From assembly GCF_036898095.1 (NCBI RefSeq), contig NC_090761.1, positions 42,141,671 to 42,205,670 of the forward strand: a stretch of 64,000 nt of DNA, in the 5' to 3' direction. Numbering within the stretch: the first letter of the stretch is position 1; every line of letters begins with the position of its first letter. Shown in pieces: positions 12,351 to 22,501 of this stretch. The notes under the pieces were generated by a model, which was not told the DNA's origin, did no database searches, and saw nothing but the letters and a program-made list of their open reading frames with translations. The position numbers and the translations under genes were made by a program. This DNA comes from Palaemon carinicauda. Taxonomy: Eukaryota; Arthropoda; Malacostraca; Decapoda; Palaemonidae.

Positions 12351-13368
12351 CGATAGTCTGAAGGCAGTCAGACGAAGAGCGTGGAGGTTTGGGTGTACCT
12401 TCTTTACGTGAGGTTGACGCAGAAGGTCCACTCTAGGAGGAAGAGTCCTGGGAACGTCGACCAGCCATTGCAGTACCTCGGTGAACCATTCTCTCGCGGG
12501 CCAGAGGGGAGCAACCAACGTCAGCCGTGTCCCTTTGTGAGAGGCGAACTTCTGAAGTACCCTGTTGACAATCTTGAACGGCGGGAATGCATACAGGTCG
12601 AGATGGGACCAATCCAGCAGAAAGGCATCCACGCGAACTGCTGCTGGGTCTGGAATCGGAGAACAAATACAAGAGGAGCCTCTTGGTCATCGAGGTAGCG
12701 AATAGATCTATGGTTGGCTGACCCCACAGGGCCCAAAGTCTGCTGCAAACATTCTTGTGAAGGGTCCACTCTGTGGGGAAGACCTGACCCTTCCGGCTGA
12801 GGCGATCTGCCATGACATTCATATCGCCCTGAATGAGCCTCGTTACCAGCGTGAGCTTTCGATCTTTTGACCAAATGAGGAGGTCCCTTGCGATCTCGAA
12901 CAACTTCCTCGAATGAGTCCCTCCCTGCTTGGAGATGTAAGCCAAGGCTGTGGTGTAGTCGGAGTTCACCTCCACCACCTTGTTAAGCTGGAGGGACTTG
13001 AAGTTTATCAAGGCCAGATGAACTGCCAACAACTCCTTGCAATAGATGTGAAGTGTCCTTTGCTCCTGATTCCATGTTCCCGAGCATTCCTGTCCGTCCA
13101 GTGTCGCACCCCAGCCCGTGTCCGATGCGTCCGAGAAGAGACGGTGGTCGGGGGTCTGAACAGCCAATGGTAGACCTTCCTTGAGAAGAATGCTGTTCTT
13201 CCACCACGTTAGAGTAGACCTCATCTCTTCGGAAACAGGAACTGAGCCCGTCTCTAGCGTCATGTCCTTTATCCAGTGAGCAGCTAGATGATACTGAAGG
13301 GGGCGGAGGTGGAGTCTCCCTAACTCGATGAACAGGGCCAGCGATGAAAGTGTCCCTGTTAGACTCAT
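12195..13368 (-). pseudogene. DIRS-A RNase H and MT-like region (frameshifted)
   Basis: The frame 12433-13368 encodes RNase H: LFSDASDTGWGATL, KELLAVHLAL, VNSDYTTALAYI and ADRLSR. A WALWGQPTIDLFAT segment follows, which in DIRS elements lies at the start of the methyltransferase-like domain. A frameshift near 12660 moves the rest (LLDWSHLDLYAFPPFK..., APLWPAREWF) into the frame ending at 12195. The last part of this frame overlaps the recombinase in another frame, as in sister copies. Confidence 0.8.
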
Positions 13369-13371
13369 CCA

Positions 13372-13680
13372 CTACCTGACTAAGCATCGGTTCCTTCTCA
13401 GCATGCTCTGGATGCATTCTAGGGCTTGGAAGATCCTTGGGGCCGACGGACAAGTCCGAAAAGCTCGACTCTGAAGATCCATACCCAAGGAGACAATGGT
13501 CTGGGATGGAACGAGCTGAGACTCCTCAAAATTGACCAGGAGGCCCAGTTCCTTGGTCAGATCCATAGTCCATTTGAAAATCTCCAGACAGCGACGACTT
13601 GTGGGAGCTCTTAAAAGCCAGTCGTCTGACGGAGCCGGACACAAGATCATGATACTGCTGCACAGTCTGTAAACTGTCAA
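13372..13680 (-). pseudogene. DIRS-A residual RT joined to gag
   Basis: Only the end of RT remains: (D)DWLLRAPTSRRCL, KELGLLVNFEESQLVPSQT and LGMDL. Immediately upstream the frame is gag-like (a SxQTVQQ...SGSV segment equivalent to DIRS-B gag near 33.76 kb), so gag C-terminus and the RT fingers and palm before YxDD have been deleted together. The joint lies near 13620-13640. Confidence 0.75.
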
Positions 13681-14232
13681 TCATGGGCAAGCGAGGAAGT
13701 ACAGTGACAACCCAAATCTGTCTAGACTGTCTGGGTCGTACAGACAACTCCTTAACGGGTTGCTGAGGTTGCCGCACTGCGTCACAACAAGTCCCTTCTG
13801 TTGGTTGTTGAACGTCTTCCCCGTGACACATTGACTCCGTAAACAAAAAATCCTCTAACAAGGACTAAGCTTGGACTGCATGTCATGCAACACAGCTCAA
13901 GGTCTATGGGAGCAGGTGTGGTAACAGACGGGATTAGTGGCTGAAGTGGAACCATTACCTTCCCTGTAAGCATGTTATGCTTAAATAAAAGTCCATAAGA
14001 GGTTATGCAGCTAAAGGCTCCCTCCAAATGACAGAGTCCTCAAGGGAATATCAGAAGGAGGGAGAAAAGAACTTTCTCATCTACAGGGACCTTATCCTAG
14101 AAAAGCTAAGTTCTCTGAGTGAGGGTTCACTGGTGCAAAAGCAGCAGACTAGAAGGCAACGTTATGAAACTGCTTGACAGTCTAGTGAGTTGGCAACAAC
14201 CCAAGATGTGTTGAGAAGCATGCGGTAAGGTA

Positions 14233-14424
14233 TGCAGAGCATGATGTATGCAGAGTATGCTGTATGCAGAGCATGCTGTATGTAGAGCATGTTGTATGCA
14301 GAGCATGCTGAATGCAGAGCATTCTGTATGCAGAGCATGTTGTATGCAGAGCATGCTGAATGCAGAGCATGCTGTATGCTGAGCATGTAGTAAGCAGAGC
14401 CTGCTGTAAGCAGAGCCTGCTGTA
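14233..14424. repeat. 16-bp minisatellite in DIRS-A
   Basis: About 12 imperfect copies of a 16-bp unit of the form GCAGAGCATGCTGTAT. Because 16 is not a multiple of three, the block reads as an open repeat in all three minus-strand frames (Cys-Ile-Gln-His-Ala-Leu-His type peptides). These ORFs are a by-product of the repeat. Confidence 0.9.
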
Positions 14425-15090
14425 AGGAAAGCAGAGCGTGAGCATGGCGTTTAACATTTCTCAGAAATTCCATGACCAGTGCTAGAGTGCTTTATGCATG
14501 CTTGCATGGGGTTTAAACCATGGTATGAAAATGGAGGTAAGGTATGCTGAACAGCAGAGTCAGAACGAGCTGGAACAACAATAGTTGTGGTTTCCTCTTC
14601 AAGACTCCGATGAGGGAACACCTGAGGCTCAGTCTGCAAAGGCTGAATAAAAGACAAGCAGAAGGAAGGCGCATGGGTGGAGGAGGCTGACTCCTAGCAT
14701 GAGTGGTTGAACCCAAGGGTTGCGCTTGCTGAGCGGTTGGCGGAAGCGGAGTAGCAAGTTCCAGTTCCTGTGGTGTGAGCGGAGCGCGATGAGGAAGAGG
14801 CTGCGCAGAACAAGGTAAATGTCTCGCAAGCTGAGGCTCCTGAGGCGCAAGGCTAAGGTGTTGTGGTGCTTGCCTTGTGGAGGGTTGAGCTCGCTGCAGC
14901 GAGAGCTGAGGAGACTGACTCATGGACGGGAGAGGTTGTTGTACCTCAACCGAGTGTTGCATCACTGGTGGAGCAGCAAGTGGAGGCGGAGGAAGAGAGG
15001 TATAATCCTCCTGATCCCAATGTAAAGGTTGCCTTAAGGAAGGCGGAGGCTGAACACCACAGGGAACAGCAAACTCAGCACGTGGCTCAA

Positions 15091-15500
15091 CATCGTACGC
15101 CTGGCAGGTGGAACTGCTGGCAGGTGGTACTGCGATCAGGCGGAGCGAGTGTAGGTGGAGGGAGTGTAGACGGAGGCGGAGGAGCAACACTCTCAGGCCG
15201 ACACTCACGCATCAAGTCCGAAAGCTGTGCTTGCATGGACTGTAGTAGAGTCCACAACATCGTACGCCTGGCAGATGGTACTGAGATCAGGCGGAGCGAG
15301 TGTAGGTGGAGGGAGTGTAGGCGGAGGCGGAGGAGCAACACTCTCAGCCCGACACTCACGCATCAAGTCCGAAAGCTGTGCTTGCATGGACTGTAGTAGA
15401 GTTCACAACATCGTACGCCTGGCAGGTGGTACTGTGATCAGGCGGAGCGATCATAGGCGGGGGGGAGTGTAGGCGGAGGCGGAGGCGCAACACTCTCAGC
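15091..15500. repeat. 150-167 bp tandem repeat in DIRS-A gag region
   Basis: Three copies beginning CATCGTACGCCTGGCAG at about 15091, 15258 and 15408. Each contains a GGCGGAGC-rich part and the conserved CGACACTCACGCATCAAG block. The first copy carries an extra ~17 bp internal duplication. The unit encodes Pro-rich peptide on the minus strand (APPPP/TLPPPTLAPP). Confidence 0.85.
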
Positions 15501-16030
15501 CCGACACTCACGCATCAAGACCGAAAGTTGTGACTGTATGGACTGCAGTAGAGTTAACTTGGGGTCGGCAGACACTAAGTTCTGCTGAGGTAAAGCCTTA
15601 ACAGCAGAGATCTGTTGTGGCAGAACCTTACTCCTCTTAGGCGGAGTGTAATCAACTGATGACTGAGGAGAGTCAGAGCTAACCCAATGACTGCATTCGG
15701 GTTGTGAACTTTAACTTCGTACGTCTGGCATAGGTCTGGACTTAACGTTTAAGAGGTCTTGAGACCTGAGACCAGCGTTACTCTGCCTTTATTTTCTCCC
15801 CTAATCTCTTCTGCAGACGAGCAAAATAAGGGCTCAATCGTCTGCGGGTGGGAGTGACGGTCTCGGTAAGACACGCCCACAACCACCGAGAATACTTCTG
15901 TGCGCCGATCAAGGCCTGCTGAACCCTTATGCCCTTCGACATTGCTTCTCCCCTGGGCTTGGGAGCTTGCAAGAGGTCCCGGACTGGGAGGACGACTGGC
16001 GCGCACAAAAGTACCCTCACGCACTAATCA

Positions 16031-17126
16031 CTTATCACTTTGATTTCTGTTTGCACTTATTTCACTGAACTCGAAACTTTAAGTGGTTTGTACCTGAAAT
16101 ACGCAATTCTATCCTTTCTCAAAGTTAGTAATTGCGAAAACAGAATTACAATGTAACAGAAAAATCTAATGAAAGATAATTCAGTGGTTGGAAAGAGACT
16201 AAACACTAGATCACTCTAGAAACGTTTAGTTTCTTCCCCTAAAGAGACTAGGGAGAAGAGCAAAAACGATAACGACGTTACTCGTACGCCTGGCAGGCTT
16301 GAATGAAACGTTTATCCTCTTTCTCCCTCCGTCTCTATCTCTCTCTCTCTCTCTCTCTCTTGACTTAGAACCTGAGAGAAGAGCCCAATCATATATATCG
16401 TTAAAACATATTATTGTTAAAGGAAAAAACTGAAAAGTTCCTTTATTAGGATCAAAACCATTAAGTTAAGAAAGAATGAACAAAACGCTAGACACGGTTA
16501 CTCTTACTGCAACGTGAAACCGTGAACATTCTTTCTCTATCGTAACGATAGAGTGCAAGTTGAACGTTCTGAACGTCAACAACTGCAGAGACAAAACAAA
16601 ACGTTAGTTCAACTTTGAAAACAGTACGAGACTGTCAAAGAAAATCTTTCAAACTCTGTGGCGGAAATAGCATAATATGTTAACAGGTAAAACCGAAATG
16701 ACGGGCTCAAAGTTTATTAACTTCGGTAAAAGACCGCCTACTATTAGGAAGGTCGAATATAAACAAATATAAAAATTAATTTTAATGAGTTTATAATAAA
16801 AGGAAGTTAATCGAAGAGGCCTATAAGAGGCGGAGAGATATAAAATAAATCTATAACTTTTGTTAAGCAAAATTAAGAAAGAGAGTCTATACTCTCTTAG
16901 ACACCAACACTTCCGTCTAAGGGAAGGGTCGGCCATTGAAAGGTGAACGAGAGTTCATACTCTCTCGTCACCATAATTAATCAAATTAATTCCAAAAGCT
17001 AACTAAGCTAATATAGAAGTTTCCAGTAAAGCGACAGCCGAAATCAAAGAGAAATACTTCACCAAAGTCGTGAAAATACTCCAAGAACATAAGCGTATCC
17101 CAGAACGTCTTGCCGGAAGCACGACA
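16031..17126 (-). other. DIRS-A 5' non-coding region
   Basis: Between gag remnant and right terminal repeat. It contains a short (CT)n run at about 16337-16360 and no coding segment. Blocks such as TTTGCACTTATTTCACTGAA and TTCAGTGGTTGG are shared with DIRS-E at 57.32-57.49 kb, which marks these two as related 5' regions. Confidence 0.6.
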
Positions 17127-17280
17127 GAGGAATAATTGAGGAGGTGTCAACAAGAAGTACTTGAGTACCTGGCCACAGGTGGCGCTGGTAATACACCCCC
17201 TTCTAGTATTGTGATAGCTGGCGTATCCCTCCATAGAATTCTGTCGGGCAACGGAGTTGACAGCTACATGATTATCGGGT
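17127..17280 (-). repeat. DIRS-A right inverted terminal repeat
   Basis: Reverse complement of 10621-10784. It is followed by the outer extension TAAGTTTAATATTGAAAAA to 17298, whose complement is the right half of the ICR. Confidence 0.9.
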
Positions 17281-17298
17281 AAGTTTAATATTGAAAAA

Positions 17299-18114
17299 GT
17301 TATATTTTCCATATCCTTCCCAAAGTTTTGTGCTTTTATTAATTCTGTGATCACTTGCTTTGGAATGAACTATCAATTCTATGACATTGTGGTCTGAAAT
17401 TCCCGTGTTATACACTATTATTTCTTTAACATAATTCACCTCATTCACAAATACTAGATCTAGGACATTTTCCTTTCTTGTTGGAATGTGGTTTATTTGT
17501 TGCATATTATGTTCTAATAGCATATCTTGAAGCTTTTCAAATTGCCTCTTATCTTCTGCGCTACTATTACTCTCTTTTTTATATGTATACATACAACCAC
17601 TTTCTTCTATCCGTTCTTTCCAATCCACGAAAGGAAAGTTAAAATCTCCGGATAGGAGTATATTCCAGTCTTTATGGTTTCTACATATATCATCTATTTT
17701 TTCTATTATTATGTCAAACTCCTTAGTATTTGGGGGTCTGTAAACTACAATATTCACTAGTTTTTCAAATTCAAATTCTACCGCAATCAATTCACATTCT
17801 GTGTTGCTGTATTTTTCACAGACTTTTCCTTGATTTATCTCTCTTCCATATATTGCGGTTCCCCCTTGATTCCTATTTTTTCTGTCTGATCTATAAGTTT
17901 GGAAACCCTTTATCTGGTCATCACTGCCAGTCTCTTGGGAATACCATGTTTCACTTATATTTAATATATCTATTTTTTCAATTTGGGTTAGTTCTTCTAG
18001 GAACTCTATTTTCCTTTTAGAGTTACTCGTGACTAAACCCTGTGCATTCATCACTATCATGGTTTGTGTTTCATTTCCATTATTTAATATTGGTAATAAT
18101 ATGGATTCTCCCAT
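17299..18114 (-). pseudogene. LINE-1 ORF2, apurinic-type endonuclease portion
   Basis: Starts at ATG 18114 and runs open to the DIRS-A boundary. APE-type endonuclease motifs are in order: MNAQGL, ILNISETW, GGTAIYGRE, VYRPPN, LLSGDFNFP (catalytic Asp/Asn) and GISDHNVI (catalytic Asp-His). The last LINE-derived residues are GKYN; then the frame runs into DIRS-A. It overlaps the end of ORF1 by about 31 nt in a different frame, a common LINE arrangement. Confidence 0.85.
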
Positions 18115-18351
18115 GCTTCCTTCCTGTTCTGATATGATGTTCTTTTCTTCATTTCTCGGAATTCTGCCATTAAAAAATCCAACTTTTCCATAATATTTGT
18201 TCTTTTGCCTTCATACTTATTTTTGTGTGTAAACCTGCAATTATCCCCATATCTGCACCAACCCCTGGCATTATATATGCATTCTTTGTAGTTGGGCTCT
18301 CTTTGTGGAGATTTAGGTTGAAAGGCCTTTTTTGGTGCATAGTGCGGTACA

Positions 18352-18354
<3 letters not shown>
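18084..18354 (-). pseudogene. LINE-1 ORF1 C-terminal end with CCCH zinc finger
   Basis: Truncated at its 5' end by the (GA)n tract; the Ser-Leu run sometimes predicted upstream is just the microsatellite translated. The real part has CIYNARGWCRYGDNCRFTH, a C-x7-C-x5-C-x3-H zinc finger, then a helical Lys/Glu-rich segment and YYYQY at the end. A CCCH finger suggests nucleic-acid binding in the LINE particle. The stop at 18084 lies inside ORF2. Confidence 0.7.

Positions 18355-18439
<85 letters not shown>
18355..18439. repeat. (GA)n microsatellite, right flank of LINE-1
   Basis: Pure GA run of 85 bp on the plus strand, the same strand and phase type as 8268-8334 on the other side of LINE-1. 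Confidence 0.98.
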
Positions 18440-18440
<1 letters not shown>

Positions 18441-18710
18441 ATTATATGTTGTCAAGTCAATCCTTCCAAACTACTATGATTAGTAAAAAAAAAATCATAC
18501 AATTATTAAAACGCAACCGTTGTTTATTTTTTTTTGGTTTGGTTGTAGTGGCTGTATTCATTTATACAATAATTAAACTTGTAGGCTACGAGAGTCGTTT
18601 GAACGAAAACACCGAACACTGACAGTACAATTAAGCTGTACTATAGTGATATCACTGTACATATATTACAGTGATATACACTACAGTATCAGCGAGTGTT
18701 AGATTACAAT
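18440..18710. other. unassigned intron sequence
   Basis: AT-rich stretch between the (GA)n tract and DIRS-B with several short TACAGTGATA-like palindromic bits around 18630-18690. No element or coding region was recognised. Confidence 0.5.
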
Positions 18711-18744
18711 ATGATATTTTAATTATAAAATAAATTTTTGAATA

Positions 18745-18960
18745 TACTTACCCGGTGAATATATAATAGCTGCAACTCTGTTGCTCGACAGACACATACA
18801 TAAAAAACTCGCCAGCGATCGCTATGCAGGTTGCAGGTGTGCCCACCAGCGCCAACTGTCGGCCAGATACCACTCTCGATGTAAACAAAACCTTCAATTT
18901 CTTCTCACCCCACTGCGTCTCTATTGGGGAGGAAGGGAGGGTCGTTTAATTTATATATTC
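18745..18960 (+). repeat. DIRS-B left inverted terminal repeat
   Basis: From CCCGGTGAATATATAATAG through CTCGATGTAAACAAAACC; the reverse complement is at about 35320-35470. It includes the GTTGCTCGACAGAC and GCGATCGCT blocks common to copies D and E. Confidence 0.85.
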
Positions 18961-18990
18961 ACCGGGTAAGTATATTCAAAAATTTATTTT

Positions 18991-19262
18991 CTGGGTCGAT
19001 CTGTGGCGCCGGTTGAAAAGAGTCCTTCTTATATATCTTTTCTGATAAAACCTTCCAATTATACCAGAGAAAGAAAAAAGCATGGAATGCTGAGGTTACT
19101 ACCCTCGCGCGAGCACCTTTTGGGTGTCGTGTATAAAGCAAAGGCGCGTGAAAACCACTATTCACAGGTTGTCTTCCATTTAGTTAATTCCTTCGTCAAA
19201 GGGATGGGCCGATACAAAGGTCCTAGCCAACCACCACCGCCATGACGCGAGCGCCATCTGAA
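18991..19262 (+). repeat. DIRS-C left inverted terminal repeat
   Basis: About 270 bp, nearly identical in reverse complement to about 26150-26440. Conserved blocks include GAAAGAAAAAAGCATGGAATG and GGGATGGGCCGATACAAAGG (first 20 bases shown at most). Both copies preserve CGCGCGAGCACC. Confidence 0.88.
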
Positions 19263-22049
19263 CAACATCCTTCTTTTTGGAATACAAAGTGTTGAATTGT
19301 TTTGTTGTGCTCTCGGTCTTTTTTATCTATCGTGGATTTATTTTGTCATGTCCGAAGCTCCATCTTCACACATTCCAATGTTAAGTACCATAGTTTGTTT
19401 TGACAGTATTTTATTGTACTGGGCTTTTGTTTTATATCCAGTATAGTCTGTTTTATTATTCCCGTCTGGCCTTTCATGGCGGCCATTGTTTGTTCACTTG
19501 TTTGGGAATTCATCTTTGTCTGCCCGTTTAGTACTCTGTCACTTAGGTTCTTGGTTAAGTCCCTGGCCTTATGCCTTTAGAACCGTTATTATTTTTATTT
19601 TTATTTTTTTTTGTGTATTTATGCTCATGGTACTTTTTGCTAGTAAGTCCAGCCTACGAACGAGATAGCGATTTAGCTTTGTTTTTGTTTAGTACCCGCC
19701 CCTCCGAGGCGTTCGTCACTCGACTGTGCTATTTATTTTAAGTTTTAGCAGATGCTATTCTTCGATCGTAGTGTTATATGGATGTACATTTTTATTTTAT
19801 ACGTTTATAATAGTGTTGTGTGATTTTTAGTCCTGTTTTTGTGTCCAAGAGAGCGAGAGATTGGGGTCCCCGTTTTCTGTTCGCAGTCACGAGTTACCCC
19901 TTTCTCTCGTTTTCTTTCTTAGCTCTGGTGGTTGAGCGGATTTCCCGTTTTCCGTTTTGTGCGTTCAACGGGTTCTCCCTCCCTCACCTCTCCCCCTCGG
20001 GGTGGATGATAACTTACGAGTTATTTATTTTTCGTGACTTTTCAATTGTTAGCGTTATTTTGGTCCGTGTTTCGTCCTCTCCCCGTTACGGCTCGGGAGT
20101 AGTTTATGAACGTTTTCCACTCCGCCTTGAGTTCTACTCCGGCTTGAGGGATTCTCAATGACTTTCGTTCTATTGTTATATTTATATATTGTTTACTGCA
20201 TGGGACGGGCTTCATATTGTTTAGATATGACCCTCCGGTGGCCCTTACTGCGGTCTCAGGCCACGGCCATATCCACAATAGCCATTGTTATTACAATTGT
20301 GTTTTTATTCACAATAATTATTTAGGACCTTTCTTCTCCCTCCGGCCTCACCGGAGTTTGTAAATACGCTTTGCTATGATCTAAGCCTTAGCCTTTAGCT
20401 GCGGCTTGGCTTTTATATCTTCACAATTGAATTATTAGCCACAATTGAATTATTCAGGGTATCTCATTATCCTCCGGCGTCACCGGAGGTCGCCCATACA
20501 CTTCACACTTATATTTGCCTTGCCTTTGGCTAAGACGGCATTATTCAGGACATCTCATTACGCTCCGGCTTCACCGGAGGTCGCCCATACACTTAACACT
20601 TATATTTGCCTTGCCTTTAGCTAAGGCTGGTGTTTATACTTATTTTAAGGGCATGTCACTGCTTCCCCGACCCTCGCACGTCGGCAGATTGCTTTAAGTT
20701 ATTTATCCTTATGTCATTAACAGACATTAGGTAAATTACAAATATACAAACATTTGGATATTATAGTGCCAACAATGGTTTTGGGCGAATAGCGATTTAA
20801 ACGTTTGCGATTTAGTCTGTTAGTTTGTACTCGCCCCAGGAAGGCTCGATTTAGACTATATCCTTATTTATTGGTTACGTTGTCGTTATTCTTCGTTCTT
20901 GGTTATTACAATGACTAAAAATGAAAAAGATAAAGGAAAAAATAAAAATAAAATAAAAGCAATCAGTTTTTTACTTTCCTTATATTATTGTGTGATGTTA
21001 GCTTTTATTATGTAACCTTGAGAGTGAGAGCATAGGGTGCTCGTTTATTAGCTCGAGTAAGGGAGGTGATTTTCCCGTTCTCCGTTTTTATACGTTCACG
21101 AGTTATTCAGGCCTCCTCTTATTATCAGAGTTGATGATAGTACGTTTAATGTTATACACGTTTTATTGATGTGGTTACTGTTAATATAGCTAACACTATT
21201 AGTAGGAACGTTGGTGTATGAGTCATTAATTGGGTTCGATTTATACCGACACCCTTAGCTCCGCCTTGAGTTATGCTTAGCTCCGCCTTGAGTTATACGC
21301 CGCTATAATGGATACTCATTGGGTGAGAAGTAGTCAGATATTTGGAGTGCAACGGTGAAATCCGGCACTCAGACTCCGGCTGAGGCCTTTTGCACACGAA
21401 CCTTTGTCATGTTTGATCTCAATTACACCTTTCCGGCCCCTTTTTTCATCGAATCTCCGGCTTCGCTGGAGATAACTCAAACATTCATTGAGGTTAATGT
21501 TATCGTACCGGTGACGGTCACGATCTCACGGGGACTGGCCTTTGCTACCGGATCTCCCATACAAACAGAGATCAAGCAGACGTCCAGAACCGGAGTTAAC
21601 AATGTGATACCGATGAGGATTTCACAGTTTCATTATAACGGTCCCTTTTTCATCGAATCTCCGGCTTCACTGGAGATAACACAGACATTCAGTTTTAGAG
21701 AATGTTATCGTACCGATGAGGATCACGTTTTCACGATGCCGGACCTTTGTCACTGGTTCTCCGGTACAAACAGAGATCAATCAGACGATCAGAATCAGGG
21801 TATGAACCCTTTTTCATGAATAATCACAATATCGTCATTACGATCCTTTTCATCGAATCTCCGGCTTAACCGGATATCGTACAGGCGATCAGCATTGAGG
21901 TTAATATTAGATTTCCTCTGGTTCACGTTGTCACTATGACGGACCTTTGTTTGTACCGGGGATGATTACCGGAGCTCCGGTACAGTCGGAGATCACTCAG
22001 ACTACGGGTGGCCAATATTTTGTTTTACCTGTAAAGGGAAGGATTTAAC

Positions 22050-22077
<28 letters not shown>
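22050..22077. repeat. poly(A) run in DIRS-C leader
   Basis: About 28 consecutive A bases, directly followed by the 92-bp tandem repeat. It could be the scar of a retrotransposed sequence or a slipped homopolymer; there is nothing else to decide. Confidence 0.85.
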
Positions 22078-22080
<3 letters not shown>

Positions 22081-22095
22081 ATTTATGAACGTAAC

Positions 22096-22365
22096 TATGC
22101 CTATATTTATGCACGTATTTAATTCTAACTATGTATAAATATGGATAAATATCCATACAACATCGTGTTCAAATAGAATTAAATTAATTATGCCTATATT
22201 TATGCATATTCAATCCTAACTATGTCTAAATATGGCTAAATATCCATACAACATAGTGTTCAAATAGAAATACATTAATTATGCCTATATTTATGCATAT
22301 TCAATTCTAACTATGTCTAGATATGGATAAATATCCATACAACATAGTGTTCATATAGAAATAAA
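22096..22365. repeat. 92-bp tandem repeat, three copies
   Basis: Copies start at ATGCCTATATTTATGCA near 22096, 22188 and 22280. Each contains CTAACTATGT and ATCCATACAACAT. It is AT-rich, with no coding potential, inside DIRS-C. Confidence 0.88.
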
Positions 22366-22501
22366 TTTCCACCCAGTGGCGAATGCGCCAACAGTGTCAC
22401 ATTTCATGAATACAAGTGTCGCACTATACCCCAGAAGATAATACATTAAATGACTTGTCTTTAAAATTGCTTTTTAAGAGTTATACAGCTGATCCCAGCC
22501 T

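Larger units (their letters stand above)
13681..16030 (-). pseudogene. DIRS-A gag-like region, degraded and repeat-expanded
   Basis: Homology to DIRS-B/D gag is visible at 15749-16024 (RPPSPGPLASSQAQGRSNV, then GLDRRTEV...EPLF) and near 13700-13860. The N-terminal Cys/His module of DIRS-B and D gag is absent: upstream of 16030 the sequence is non-coding and resembles DIRS-E at 57290-57530. Two tandem repeat blocks (14233-14424 and 15091-15500) sit inside. No continuous gag frame exists. Confidence 0.65.
10582..17298 (-). mobile_element. DIRS-A: DIRS-type retrotransposon, internally deleted
   Basis: 6717-bp element inside LINE-1. Its left end is TGTTATTTTTATTAAT and its right end TTTAATATTGAAAAA; the ICR (about 10819-10918) contains the complements of both ends fused at 10871/10872, the hallmark of DIRS elements. 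Inverted terminal repeats lie at 10621-10784 and about 17127-17280. Coding order on the minus strand is degraded gag (about 13.68-16.03 kb), RT fragment, RNase H, MT-like region and tyrosine recombinase (11296-12350). There is no target-site duplication: deleting 10582-17298 restores the LINE ORF. Most of RT upstream of the YxDD box is missing, so the copy is non-autonomous. Confidence 0.92.
17299..18354 (-). mobile_element. LINE-1 (CR1/Rex-like), 5' segment
   Basis: The upstream half of the LINE cut by DIRS-A. It contains the endonuclease part of ORF2 and the end of ORF1, and stops abruptly at a (GA)n tract (18355). ORF1 is incomplete there, so the insertion is 5'-truncated. Together with 8335-10581 it makes a LINE of about 3.3 kb. 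Confidence 0.82.
19263..22500 (+). other. DIRS-C leader with interspersed hairpin repeats
   Basis: Long non-coding or decayed region ahead of the pol remnant. It contains at least six short palindromes of the form CTCCGG-(5 nt)-CCGGAG, for example near 20342, 20471, 20561, 21451, 21656 and 21857. These are embedded in longer imperfect repeats (TCGAATCTCCGGCTTC, GTTATCGTACCG). No domain was recognised in the short ORFs here. Confidence 0.55.

Noticed and set aside
14127..14473. Three overlapping repeat-protein ORFs; CRISPR-like look
   Set aside because: A 16-bp head-to-tail minisatellite with no spacers, in a eukaryotic retroelement. The ORFs exist because 16 is not a multiple of three.
18084..18455. 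123-aa minus-strand ORF starting MTTYNALSLSLS
   Set aside because: The N-terminal Ser-Leu run is the (GA)n microsatellite translated. Only the part from 18354 down is LINE-derived ORF1.
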